From positions 1 to 5,694 of the forward strand of contig JBDTLT010000309.1 in the NCBI GenBank assembly GCA_039934635.1: 5,694 nt of DNA, written 5' to 3'. A model generated the notes under the pieces. It was not told the DNA's origin. It saw only the letters and a list, made by a program, of their open reading frames with translations, and searched no databases. Both the position numbers and the translations under genes were made by a program. This document shows, in pieces, positions 5,694-5,694 of the stretch (the first letter of the stretch is position 1; each line of letters begins with the position of its first letter). The DNA comes from DATLFA01 sp039934635 (GTDB lineage: Bacteria > Actinomycetota > Acidimicrobiia > Acidimicrobiales > WLNW01).

Positions 5694-5694
5694 G

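Overview
The window reads as chromosomal DNA from a high-GC Gram-positive-type bacterium, most likely an actinobacterium. This is inferred from strong G/C bias at third codon positions, a GTG start behind a strong Shine-Dalgarno, a DUF2510-type module (a largely actinobacterial domain), and the combination of a ferric-reductase-like flavocytochrome, an FMN-bind protein and ApbE. An Acidimicrobiia-like source is a guess from the general feel of the proteins. I see no mobile element, CRISPR array, tRNA or rRNA. No stretch longer than about 240 bases lacks a gene.

Layout, left to right. A complete rfbF-type glucose-1-phosphate cytidylyltransferase lies on the minus strand (3-779); its downstream neighbours are outside the window. 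It is divergent from a plus-strand MerR-family regulator (1017-1538) with an unusual ~49-residue N-terminal extension carrying a Cys/Cys/His/Cys pattern. Convergent with merR is a small minus-strand gene (1565-1915) combining a DUF4177-like segment with a DUF2510-like segment. Then comes a tight three-gene minus-strand operon, transcribed from about 4767 down to 2011: a six-helix b-type flavocytochrome reductase, an exported or membrane-anchored FMN-bind protein with the SGAT flavinylation motif, and a short ApbE that should attach the FMN. Divergent from this operon is a classical short-chain dehydrogenase/reductase (4866-5693) that ends at the window edge.

How the genes work together. The operon forms a plausible transmembrane electron-transfer module: cytosolic NAD(P)H to FAD, to two b hemes, to the covalently bound FMN of the outer partner, with ApbE as the maturation enzyme. 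The terminal acceptor is unknown. The 98-bp gap between the operon and the SDR gene holds an 11-bp tandem direct repeat plus a third, spaced copy. In the minus-strand reading these resemble the TTCACC core of the actinobacterial PHO box, so a response-regulator site controlling one or both genes is a reasonable hypothesis. The rfbF gene implies CDP-sugar synthesis for a surface glycan and looks like the edge of a separate locus.

The most unusual features are the direct-repeat operator candidate, the zinc-knuckle-like extension on the MerR regulator, and the flavinylation module whose ApbE lacks an export signal although its presumed substrate has one.
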